This document shows, in pieces, positions 38,026 through 45,388 of a DNA stretch of 64,000 nucleotides. Numbering within the stretch: the stretch's first letter is position 1; every line of letters starts with the position of its first letter. Where the stretch lies: the NCBI GenBank assembly GCA_027488785.1, contig JAIYAY010000025.1, positions 62,001-126,000 on the forward strand, in the 5' to 3' direction. The notes beneath the pieces are model-generated. The model was given only the letters and a program-made list of their open reading frames with translations, had not been told where the DNA came from and ran no database searches. This DNA comes from Sphingomonadales bacterium. Lineage in GTDB: Bacteria > Pseudomonadota > Alphaproteobacteria > Sphingomonadales > Sphingomonadaceae. The position numbers were made by a program, and so were the translations under genes.

Positions 38026-39150
38026 ATGCGCAAATTTTTCAACACATTCGCCTTTACCCTCACGCTCGCTTCGGCGCTTGGTATCTCAACATATGCGGCG
38101 AGCGCGCCAGCGCATGCGACCGAAGCGAAAAATGCGACGGATATGATTGCGGCTGCAGACGAAAAGCTGAAGACGGAAATTGATGGCTATTGGAAGAAAT
38201 TCCCCGGTCGCGCAGGCATCGCCATCTACACACCCTTTTCCGACGAAATCATTGGCAAGCGCCAGACCGAGCGCTTTCCCCAACAAAGTGTCTCCAAAAT
38301 GTGGGTTGCGCTGACGATTTTGGAACAAGAGGCGGCGGGCAAATTGTCATTGGATAAACGCATTCGCATCACCCGCGATGACGTCGTTGTTTTCAGTCAG
38401 CCATTGAAAAATTATCTCGACGGACGGGACTCCTTCGACATGCCGTTACGCGAACTGCTCGCGCATTCTATCCATGCCAGCGACAATCTTGCCAATAATG
38501 TCCTTTTGCGCGTTGCCGGTGGCCCGCAAGCGATCAACCAAATGCTCGAGCGCCGCAAAATACAATCCATTCGCTTTGGTCCCGGCGAAGTCCTTTTGCA
38601 AAGCGCCATTGCCGGTCTGGAGTGGCAGCCAGAATATCGCAAAGGCAACGCATTTAAAGCAAAGCGTTCAAGGATCCCGTTGGCAAAAAGAAAGTCCGCG
38701 CTGGACGCCTATCTGGAAACGCCGCTCGACGGCGCAGCCCCGGGCACAATCGCGCTGGTGCTGAAACGTTTTAGCGAACGCGATGCCAATGACCCGGGTG
38801 CCAAATTGCTGAAGTTGATGGCTGGCACCTATACAGGGCGCTCCCGCTTGCGGTCTGGCCTCGCCCCAGGGTGGCGCCTCGCGCATAAAACAGGAACTGG
38901 GCAAGTGCTGGAATCGATATCGACTGCCATCAACGATGTTGGCGTCATGAGAGCGCCGGATGGCTGCGTGTATCCAGTGGCGGTGATGATTGCGGAAACC
39001 CGCGCCGGTAAAGAAGTGACAAATGGTTTGATGCAAAATGTCGCCCGCGCCATCACGCGCCACCACGAGCATATTCACCCGAAGGCGAAGGCGAAGGCAG
39101 CTGAGGCAAAGCCTAAGCCAAAAAAGGCCGCCAAACCGGCGAAAAACTAA
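38026..39150 (+). CDS. Class A beta-lactamase-fold serine hydrolase, without the Glu166 motif
   Basis: 374-residue secreted protein (signal peptide to about residue 31, APAHA/TEA). Class A marks: S-x-x-K at SVSK (Ser88, Lys91), SDN at 152-154, KTG at 288-290. The omega-loop E-x-x-L-N deacylating Glu is missing; in its place is a longer basic segment (about 200-225). The protein may therefore be a carboxypeptidase or a slow acylating enzyme, not a beta-lactamase. C-terminal Lys/Ala/Pro-rich tail (about 345-374). ATG 38026 starts the signal peptide; an upstream extension is rejected. Confidence 0.8.
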   Translation: MRKFFNTFAFTLTLASALGISTYAASAPAHATEAKNATDMIAAADEKLKTEIDGYWKKFPGRAGIAIYTPFSDEIIGKRQTERFPQQSVSKMWVALTILEQEAAGKLSLDKRIRITRDDVVVFSQPLKNYLDGRDSFDMPLRELLAHSIHASDNLANNVLLRVAGGPQAINQMLERRKIQSIRFGPGEVLLQSAIAGLEWQPEYRKGNAFKAKRSRIPLAKRKSALDAYLETPLDGAAPGTIALVLKRFSERDANDPGAKLLKLMAGTYTGRSRLRSGLAPGWRLAHKTGTGQVLESISTAINDVGVMRAPDGCVYPVAVMIAETRAGKEVTNGLMQNVARAITRHHEHIHPKAKAKAAEAKPKPKKAAKPAKN

Positions 39151-39199
39151 AGATTTCGTACATAAAAGCGGCAACAAAAGTGTCAGAAATGTTTCAACC

Positions 39200-39248
39200 G
39201 TGAACATTTATTTACATTTGTTCACATAAAAATTGTTACAAATGTGAA
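39200..39248. promoter_or_regulatory. Nested inverted repeats upstream of the response regulator
   Basis: GTGAACA (39200-39206) with TGTTCAC (39219-39225); ACATTTGT (39214-39221) with ACAAATGT (39238-39245); TTCACAT (39221-39227) with ATGTGAA (39242-39248). Three exact dyads share half-sites within 49 bases, 50 bases before the chosen GTG start of the regulator, in an AT-rich patch. Likely binding sites, perhaps autoregulatory. Confidence 0.5.
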
Positions 39249-39297
39249 TAAATCACATAAACCCTTTGCATGGGTCCGGTCCAGCAAAGGTCAAATT

Positions 39298-40035
39298 GTG
39301 AACAGCTATGATATTGCCGTCGTCGAGGACGACACCTTATTTGCATCAGAACTCGAAGAGCTTCTGGTCAGCTTGGGTTACACCGTAAAAAGCTATGGCT
39401 CAGCGCAAAAATTCCTAACTGATGTGCGCCAAAAAGAATGCGATCTCTTGATCGTCGACTGGTCCATTCCGGATCTGACCGGCATTGAAGTGCTCGAATA
39501 TGTCCGGAAATTCCATCCTGATATGCCATCGATCATGCTTACTGCGCGCAACGATCGCCGCGACATCATCCGCGGATTAGAGGCAGGTGCGGACGATTTT
39601 GTGTCCAAGCCGGTTGACCCAGAAATATTGTCTCTGCGGATTAAATCAGTTTTGCGCCGGTATAATGGCGATGTGCGAACGCGGCCGGAATCGGTGGTGT
39701 TGGGGCCATATCTGTTGCGTCCATCGACATCGACGGTGTGTTTCAATGACGAGGTCATCATCTTGCCGAAGCGCGAATTTGATATGGCCATGTTGTTTTT
39801 TACCAACCCCAACCGATTATTGTCGCGCCAATATCTTGCGGCCACATTGTGGGGCAAGGTCGTCGACTATCAATCGCGAACCATTGATACGCACGTCGCA
39901 AGGCTGCGCAAGAACCTGAAACTGGACCCCGCATCAGGCATCAGCTTGAATGCGCTATACGGCTTTGGCTATACTTTGCAGGCGGATGCGCATGCGATGA
40001 ACGCCGCGAAAGAGCCGCTTGCGATGTCCGCGTAA
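39298..40035 (+). CDS. Orphan response regulator, OmpR/PhoB family
   Basis: 245-residue two-domain regulator. Receiver domain with acidic pair Asp11-Asp12 region (VVEDD), phosphoacceptor Asp54 (LLIVDWSIPD), Thr82 and Lys104 (FVSKPVDPE); C-terminal winged helix (about 130-230) with RTIDTHVARLRKNL recognition region and YGFGYTL. No histidine kinase gene adjoins. GTG at 39298 (AAAGG 7 bases upstream) is preferred; GTG at 39244 lies within the dyads and would add 18 residues. Nested inverted repeats upstream suggest autoregulation. Convergent with the ABC-F gene. Confidence 0.88.
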   Translation: MNSYDIAVVEDDTLFASELEELLVSLGYTVKSYGSAQKFLTDVRQKECDLLIVDWSIPDLTGIEVLEYVRKFHPDMPSIMLTARNDRRDIIRGLEAGADDFVSKPVDPEILSLRIKSVLRRYNGDVRTRPESVVLGPYLLRPSTSTVCFNDEVIILPKREFDMAMLFFTNPNRLLSRQYLAATLWGKVVDYQSRTIDTHVARLRKNLKLDPASGISLNALYGFGYTLQADAHAMNAAKEPLAMSA

Positions 40036-40086
40036 CTTCGCCGCACGCAACCATATGAAAACGATGAGGTGACAAAAAGGGTGCCC

Positions 40087-41952
40087 TCAGCCCTTTTCCA
40101 GCGCCTCGCTTGCCGCAATCCATTTCGCTTCTGCCGCCTCTTGCGCCGCGACAATCTTACCGCGACGTTGCGACAGTTCGCCCATGGTGAGGTTCTTATA
40201 TTCATTGGCCGCCGACGCAGGGTCGAACATCGCGCGGTCAATCGCGCTTAACACAACCTCCAGCTTCGCCAAATCCGCCTCAGCATCATGGACGTCGCGC
40301 TTGAGCTTCGCCAGCGCCTCACGTGACGCCGCCGCGGCTTTCTTGTCTTCCTTGCGGTCGGCCTTGGACACTTTCTCCTTCGCTGGCCCCTTGCCCAGGA
40401 TGAAGTCGGTATAATCCTCAATCGTGCCCGAAAACTCGGTCGCCGTTCCATTATCAACCAGCACCAGCCGGTCCGCCGTCAGTTCCAGCATATGGCGGTC
40501 ATGGCTGACCAGCACGACCGTGCCGTCATATTCATTCAGCGCCTGCACCAACGCCTCACGCGCATCGACGTCCAAATGGTTTGTCGGTTCGTCGAGGATG
40601 AGCATATGCGGCGCATCGCGCGTAATCAGCGCCAGCGCCAGCCGCGCGCGTTCGCCGCCCGATAGCTTGCCGACCTTCGTCGTCGCCTTCGCGCCGGAAA
40701 ATCCGAACCGCCCCAATTGTGCGCGCACCGCGCCGGGGCTCGCGCCCTTCATCTGCTGCGTCATATGCTCGAGCGGGGTATCGTCGCCGTCGAGCTCCTC
40801 CACCTGATATTGCGTGAAATAGCCGACACGCATCTTGCCCGAGGCGCTCATCTGTCCTTCCATCGGCGTCAATTGCGCCGCGAGCAAGCGCGCCAAAGTC
40901 GTCTTGCCATTGCCGTTCCGGCCCAGCAACGCGATCCGGTCATCGGGGTCAATCCGCAGGTTCAACCGCTGCAATATCGGATTGCCTTCGGTATAGCCAA
41001 CACTCGCCAGATCGAGCGTCACCAATGGCGGCTTCAGTTCATCGGGACTTGGAAAGTCAAAGCTTAACGTCGGATCTTCGGCCATTGCGGCAATCGGCTG
41101 CATCCGCGCCAGCGCCTTGGCTCTCGACTGCGCCTGTTTCGCGGTGGACGCACGCGCCGAGTTGCGCGCCACATAATCCTGCAGCTTGGCACGTTGCGCA
41201 TCTTGGTTTGCCTTAGCCGCCGCCAGTTGCGCGGCGCGTTCGGCACGTTGGCGCTCGAACGAGTCATAGCCGCCCGCATATAAGGTCACCTGACCATTAT
41301 CCAAATGCAGGATATGGTCGACGACATTGTTCAACAAATCGCGCTCATGGCTGATCACCACCATCATCGCCGGATAGCTTTTGAGGAAATTTTCCAGCCA
41401 AAGCGTCGCTTCCAAATCCAAATGGTTCGATGGCTCGTCAAGCAACAGCAAATCCGGCTGCGAAAACAATAAGGACGCCAGCGCCACGCGCATTTTCCAA
41501 CCACCCGAGAAGCTATCGAGCGGCCGCGCCTGCATCTCTTCGTCAAAGCCAAGGCCAACCAAGATCCGCGAAGCCCGCGCCGGCGCTGTATAAGCGTCAA
41601 TCGCGATCAGCCGTTCATGCACCTCGGCCATACGGTCGGGGTCGAGCCCCTCTTGCTCGCTTTCCGCCATCAACGCCGCGCGCTCGGTATCCGCCGCCAG
41701 CACGGTGTCAAAGGGCGTGGAATCCCCCGCAGGCGCCTCTTGCGCGATATAACCGATGCGCGTGCCCTTGGGCATTTCCAGCGCGCCATCATCGGCCTCC
41801 AGCGAGCCAATCATCACCTTCATCAAAGTCGATTTACCCGCGCCATTCCGCCCGATCAGGCCAATGCGGCTATAAGAGGGCAAGGCCGCCGTGGCGCGGT
41901 CAAGGATAGTGCGTCCGCCAAGGCGCACGGTGATACCGTTCAGATTAAGCAT
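40087..41952 (-). CDS. ABC-F family ATPase (YheS/Uup-like)
   Basis: 621-residue soluble tandem ATPase that acts on ribosomes (translation factor type) and has no membrane domain. First domain: GRNGAGKST, FSGGWKMRVALA, LLLLDEPSNHLD; second: GRNGNGKTT, LSGGERARLALA, MLILDEPTNHLD. Between them is the interdomain linker of ABC-F proteins (about 235-310, Arg/Ala/Lys-rich). C-terminal coiled coil (about 530-621). Length and linker fit YheS rather than Uup or EttA. Single gene. Confidence 0.92.
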   Translation of the reverse strand: MLNLNGITVRLGGRTILDRATAALPSYSRIGLIGRNGAGKSTLMKVMIGSLEADDGALEMPKGTRIGYIAQEAPAGDSTPFDTVLAADTERAALMAESEQEGLDPDRMAEVHERLIAIDAYTAPARASRILVGLGFDEEMQARPLDSFSGGWKMRVALASLLFSQPDLLLLDEPSNHLDLEATLWLENFLKSYPAMMVVISHERDLLNNVVDHILHLDNGQVTLYAGGYDSFERQRAERAAQLAAAKANQDAQRAKLQDYVARNSARASTAKQAQSRAKALARMQPIAAMAEDPTLSFDFPSPDELKPPLVTLDLASVGYTEGNPILQRLNLRIDPDDRIALLGRNGNGKTTLARLLAAQLTPMEGQMSASGKMRVGYFTQYQVEELDGDDTPLEHMTQQMKGASPGAVRAQLGRFGFSGAKATTKVGKLSGGERARLALALITRDAPHMLILDEPTNHLDVDAREALVQALNEYDGTVVLVSHDRHMLELTADRLVLVDNGTATEFSGTIEDYTDFILGKGPAKEKVSKADRKEDKKAAAASREALAKLKRDVHDAEADLAKLEVVLSAIDRAMFDPASAANEYKNLTMGELSQRRGKIVAAQEAAEAKWIAASEALEKG

Positions 41953-42253
41953 GCCGGGCCGCGTAGCAGACCAAGCGCGCGCTGTCAGTCAGAGAATTGG
42001 GGTTTATGCGCGGCGAATGCAGATAGGAGAAAACATCGTCGTCCTGCCGCAGGCTGAGGCCTATCGCGCCTATCGTTCGATGCGCGGCGACCAAATATGC
42101 ACGCCCGCGCGAGGCGCCGGTCGTCGCACGCAATCAATTTTTGATATACCAACGATTAGTATACGAAACGAACCTGCTATATCTTCGGTATTTTATTTGC
42201 TCCCTCCAACATAGCCGACGATAGGGTCGGCCATTTGGATAAGGAGTATCAAA
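41953..42253. other. Leader region upstream of the AT-rich peptide operon
   Basis: 301 bases between the ABC-F start and the small peptide gene. The first half is GC-rich like the ABC-F gene; from about 42130 it turns AT-rich. Contains TATACcaacgattaGTATA (42145-42163) as a short dyad and a hairpin GCCGAC/GTCGGC (42214-42219, 42226-42231), 9 bases before the Shine-Dalgarno AAGGAG (42241-42246). Promoter hexamers are unclear. Confidence 0.45.
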
Positions 42254-42397
42254 ATGATGGAATGGACAAAAATCGCTCAGCCAAAAAGCCGTCTTAGCGC
42301 CTTCGCTGATCTAGAAACTCCTGTTGGAAAATCGGGAGCCAATGAATCTACGCTTCTCATTGCGATATTATGGGGAATTGCAATCGCAATGAGCTAA
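42254..42397 (+). CDS. 47-residue peptide with hydrophobic C-terminus, first gene of the AT-rich operon
   Basis: A short frame (two adjacent ATGs at 42254 and 42257) with a perfect Shine-Dalgarno AAGGAG 7 bases upstream. N-terminal part polar/charged (MMEWTKIAQPKSRLSAF), middle Gly/Ser/Asn-rich with PVGKSGANES, C-terminal 16 residues hydrophobic (STLLIAILWGIAIAMS). It may be a one-pass membrane peptide or the precursor of a modified peptide, with the polar half as leader. Not recognised. A 10-pair hairpin follows 13 bases after the stop and then the next gene, 60 bases downstream of the stop. Its strong ribosome site, in contrast to the weak one of the next gene, suggests higher expression. 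Confidence 0.7.
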   Translation: MMEWTKIAQPKSRLSAFADLETPVGKSGANESTLLIAILWGIAIAMS

Positions 42398-42410
42398 TAT
42401 TTTAACTCTC

Positions 42411-42436
42411 GGACGGTGGGATTCATCTCGCCGTCC
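42411..42436 (+). promoter_or_regulatory. Intercistronic hairpin after the peptide gene
   Basis: GGACGGTGGG (42411-42420), loop ATTCAT, CTCGCCGTCC (42427-42436): 10 pairs including two G-T. No T run follows, so it is more likely a partial terminator, attenuator or RNA-stabilising element separating peptide from downstream genes. Confidence 0.6.
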
Positions 42437-42457
42437 AGTCACTGAAACGGAATAATT

Positions 42458-43288
42458 ATGTACAGTGAATTTGATGAAGCCGTAGCGGAATTCGATGCAA
42501 AAATGATTGAAGGAAAAATTGATGATCATTCATTTCATTCAGCTATGCCAATATTCAAAAATATATTAAATAAAAGATTTTATATTGATAGAATGAATTC
42601 TATTTTAAAATCTGTACTAGAAAGAACTTCTCAAACGAATTTATATTTAATTACTGGAACTTTTATTTCCCTACATAATTCAAAAAATAGCAATTGGATA
42701 GTTATAGGCCACAGTAATAAATCAGAATTTCTTTACATGACGCCTATTTTTTCTTTTCAATCTCCAATATCTGGACCTGGATACATAATTGATAAATATA
42801 AGTTAGTTGATGATAATGTTTTTGATAAATTCGACAAAAAATCAAAAATTGAATTTTCAACTCGTGAGTTTATAAAACCATTCAGTATCGCACAAAAATC
42901 TGGACACGGTGAAATTTTTGATATTATAAATAAAAATGAAAAAGAAAAATCATTTTCTCTAAGAGTTAACTCAAATCCAATAAGACCGTTTCAGATAAAT
43001 TTTGATAGATCCACAATGGAAACATTTGGAATTACACCAGTCGATCCGATGTCGAGTAATTTAACTACAATTTTTGATCTTTTGGCTGACATATCTAATC
43101 AAAGTTCAATAGAGTATCTTCTCCCTTTCGTAAAACATGAGCTACATTTTGTTCGGTGGCGAGCTATTCGTTCTATTTTTTCTATAGACGAGAACGTGGG
43201 TGTCGAATTGGTTAAAAAGGCTTGTTTTGATCGGCACGAACATGTGCGCGCAGCGGCCACTTCAACAATGTCTCAAATTTCTGCCTGA
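42458..43288 (+). CDS. HEAT-repeat protein, metal-site-free paralogue of the next gene product
   Basis: 276 residues; very AT-rich coding sequence, Lys/Asn/Ile/Ser-heavy. Not recognised as a named family. The C-terminal 70 residues (about 203-272) look like two HEAT-like helical repeats (FVKHELHFVRWRAIRSIF, EHVRAAATSTM). The central part aligns by eye with the next protein: ISGPGYIIDKYKL here against YGPGYPTDIYEYD there, and both continue into matching beta-like stretches and the HEAT-like end. The neighbour's HDH metal motif is replaced here by GHSNK, so this copy is probably catalytically dead or structural. Weak Shine-Dalgarno (CGGAA). 12 bases from the next gene. Confidence 0.75.
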   Translation: MYSEFDEAVAEFDAKMIEGKIDDHSFHSAMPIFKNILNKRFYIDRMNSILKSVLERTSQTNLYLITGTFISLHNSKNSNWIVIGHSNKSEFLYMTPIFSFQSPISGPGYIIDKYKLVDDNVFDKFDKKSKIEFSTREFIKPFSIAQKSGHGEIFDIINKNEKEKSFSLRVNSNPIRPFQINFDRSTMETFGITPVDPMSSNLTTIFDLLADISNQSSIEYLLPFVKHELHFVRWRAIRSIFSIDENVGVELVKKACFDRHEHVRAAATSTMSQISA

Positions 43289-43300
43289 TGGAGGATTGTC

Positions 43301-44203
43301 ATGGTACTCATTGCTGATTTAGATGAAACACGAACAATCGGGCCGGAAGAGTGTTTGGCGCTAGCAGGCGAACTAATCCGTGAAAATAGTGTCGAAGCAA
43401 TTTGGGAAAATTCTTGGATTCTTCGCGCACTTGCTAACGATCGAAATTTTCTAATTAAGCGGTATAATGAGCGGCTTAAGTCATATTGGTCTGGTGATGA
43501 AAGAGATAAGTATCAACCTCAATCGCTTGAGCTGGCTAACAATAATCGCTTTTATATTAGGTCTAACATCTGGATGCCGCTCGCGCCATCGTCAAAAACG
43601 CTAGAGTTTGAACAAAAGCTTTTTGCTTATGAGATTCCCCATGATCACAATTTTCAACTCCTGACTGTAGGTTATTATGGGCCTGGCTATCCGACAGACA
43701 TATACGAATACGACTCAAGTCGAGTGACAGGAGCGGCTGATGAAAATGTTGAAATATCAGAAAAAACCGAGGCTATTCTGAGCCCCGGACGTATGATTTT
43801 TTATCGCCAAAGTAGAGATATTCACATTCAACATACACCGTCGGAGATGTCAGTGTCTTTGAATCTAAGTCTTTCAGATCCCGATTATGACCTTATACCT
43901 CAGTATGTATTTGACGTAAACACTAACAAGATTGTTGGTGGCGCAGGAGACCTTCATTCAAACCGCCTTTTTCTGCTTGACGTATTCAGAGCTGTAAATG
44001 ACGGCAACTCCGTCGAGATACTATCCGATTTTGTCCGTCAGTTCGATTGCCCCCGTACACGTGCTGCAGCGTTTCAGGTGCTTAGCGAGATCGAACCCGA
44101 TGCATGTGCTCCGCTTTTGGCGAAAACAGATATCGGTAAAATTGCCTACCTTAATGAGCGTCTCGCCATCGGGAACGCTGCACGAGAATATTCTAGGTTT
44201 TAG
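43301..44203 (+). CDS. Cupin-like putative metalloenzyme with C-terminal HEAT repeats
   Basis: 300 residues. N-terminal helical part (1-80), then a region suggesting a double-stranded beta-helix: IPHDHNFQLLTVGYYGPGY with His114 and His116, Asp133/Glu136 behind it, and LSPGRMIFYRQ...DIHIQHTPSEMSVSLNL with His175 and His178. This is the layout of cupin/2-oxoglutarate-oxygenase metal sites (two early His, one late His). C-terminal HEAT-like repeats (about 222-285) match those of the upstream gene product. GGAGG 6 bases before the ATG. Composition is closer to the chromosome than that of its paralogue. Might modify the peptide encoded first in the operon; that is inference. Stop TAG is directly followed by the next ATG. 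Confidence 0.7.
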   Translation: MVLIADLDETRTIGPEECLALAGELIRENSVEAIWENSWILRALANDRNFLIKRYNERLKSYWSGDERDKYQPQSLELANNNRFYIRSNIWMPLAPSSKTLEFEQKLFAYEIPHDHNFQLLTVGYYGPGYPTDIYEYDSSRVTGAADENVEISEKTEAILSPGRMIFYRQSRDIHIQHTPSEMSVSLNLSLSDPDYDLIPQYVFDVNTNKIVGGAGDLHSNRLFLLDVFRAVNDGNSVEILSDFVRQFDCPRTRAAAFQVLSEIEPDACAPLLAKTDIGKIAYLNERLAIGNAAREYSRF

Positions 44204-45265
44204 ATGATACGACAACATCTTGTGTCGCCTAAAAGGACGCCCAAGTCAGCACCAATCAAAGGCTGGCAGGTATTGACGGCGACCATTGCGTTGCTCTGGA
44301 TTTATAGGACGACTGCGAAAGATTTAGAACCAGCCTCATTCAACTGGCCCATATGGACAGTATGGTTTTTCCTTACCGTGGTTTTTAGAATTCGGGGACA
44401 AAATGCAGGCTTACCCGTGTTCTCAGCTTCTCATGTACTTGCCCGCTCCGCTGCTGGCGCTGCTGTTCTGATGGCAATATCTAGCATATCCATTCTGCGG
44501 GACGGATTGATGTCTGCTACGCCACTGATCATTTTGCTTTCCAGCACAATCGGTCTATATATCGTATCTGGTTTAGTTACGCTCAAACGAAAACCACAGC
44601 ATCTGAGTATAAATAGCCAGAAACAGTCTTTGGAACATTGGCTTGACACTTGGTTGCCTTTGGGAATGGGCAGTGTGCTTGTTCGAGATTTACGTGTCAT
44701 CTCTTTTGCATTATGGCCAGGACGTCAGCCAGCTGCGCAACATACTGCCTGTTCAAGGGTATTTACAAATCACTTTGAAGCAAGACCGTTGCTAATTGCT
44801 TTGCTCGCCATAGCTTTAGTGGAACTCTCTGTAGTTCATATATTGCTTCGCTCACTTTATTCGTGGATCGTAATTGCTCATTTAGCTTTTGGTGCACTTT
44901 TTGCTATGTATTTGATTGGTATTATTAGATCATTTACGCGCTTGCCTACAATTATCGAAGACGGGTTGTTGCATGTGAGGATGAGTGTTTTTTTTGAAGC
45001 GATCAGTCCAGTTAGTAATATCTGTGCCGTCTCGCGGATTAATGCCATGCCGGCGCACGGAGCGGAAATAGTTGCAAACGGAGCGATTTTTGTGACCCCA
45101 AACATTCTCATTGAGCTCAAGAACGAGATTAAAGTTGAACGCATGTTCAAACCTAAACATCTCGCGAGGTTTATCGCTATTTATGTCGATGAACCAGCAA
45201 CCTTCATTACTTCAACCTCCCTACGATGTCCTAATTCACAGCACAGCGATTTGGCTCCGTCCTGA
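44204..45265 (+). CDS. Six-TM membrane protein with possible PH-like C-terminal domain
   Basis: 353 residues, starting immediately after the preceding stop codon (TAGATG), hence translationally coupled. Hydrophobic segments at about 20-36, 48-62, 83-97, 105-124, 196-213 and 219-241; a cytoplasmic-looking loop at 125-195 with His/Arg/Pro; then a C-terminal beta-rich part (about 250-335: GLLHVRMSVFFEAI, NGAIFVTPNILIEL) reminiscent of bacterial PH-like domains. No protease, ABC or transporter motif. Not recognised. Last gene of the AT-rich operon. A role as exporter, immunity or anchor for the peptide is a guess. Confidence 0.7.
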   Translation: MIRQHLVSPKRTPKSAPIKGWQVLTATIALLWIYRTTAKDLEPASFNWPIWTVWFFLTVVFRIRGQNAGLPVFSASHVLARSAAGAAVLMAISSISILRDGLMSATPLIILLSSTIGLYIVSGLVTLKRKPQHLSINSQKQSLEHWLDTWLPLGMGSVLVRDLRVISFALWPGRQPAAQHTACSRVFTNHFEARPLLIALLAIALVELSVVHILLRSLYSWIVIAHLAFGALFAMYLIGIIRSFTRLPTIIEDGLLHVRMSVFFEAISPVSNICAVSRINAMPAHGAEIVANGAIFVTPNILIELKNEIKVERMFKPKHLARFIAIYVDEPATFITSTSLRCPNSQHSDLAPS

Positions 45266-45388
45266 AGTTGGCTCAAGTTATTAATATTCAAGTTGCGGAT
45301 GAGTAAGATTCCAGAATGAAATGACCAGCGGTCAAGCTAGGTCAGGATAATGACGTATAGGGAGAGAGGCTGGACATCAGTCGGGCAT

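Noticed and set aside
40087-41952. Antibiotic-resistance ABC-F (ARE type)
   Set aside because: Length, linker and C-terminal coiled coil match housekeeping YheS-like proteins rather than Vga/Msr/OptrA types.
42030-42090. Further copy of the dispersed repeat (TCGTCCTGCCGCAGGC)
   Set aside because: Shares only a few bases with the repeat arm and lacks the TCAGGAT partner and the conserved centre.
42458-45265. Phage-defence island
   Set aside because: No nuclease, helicase, TIR, NTPase or toxin motif could be seen in these proteins; HEAT-like repeats and a membrane protein alone do not support defence over peptide modification.
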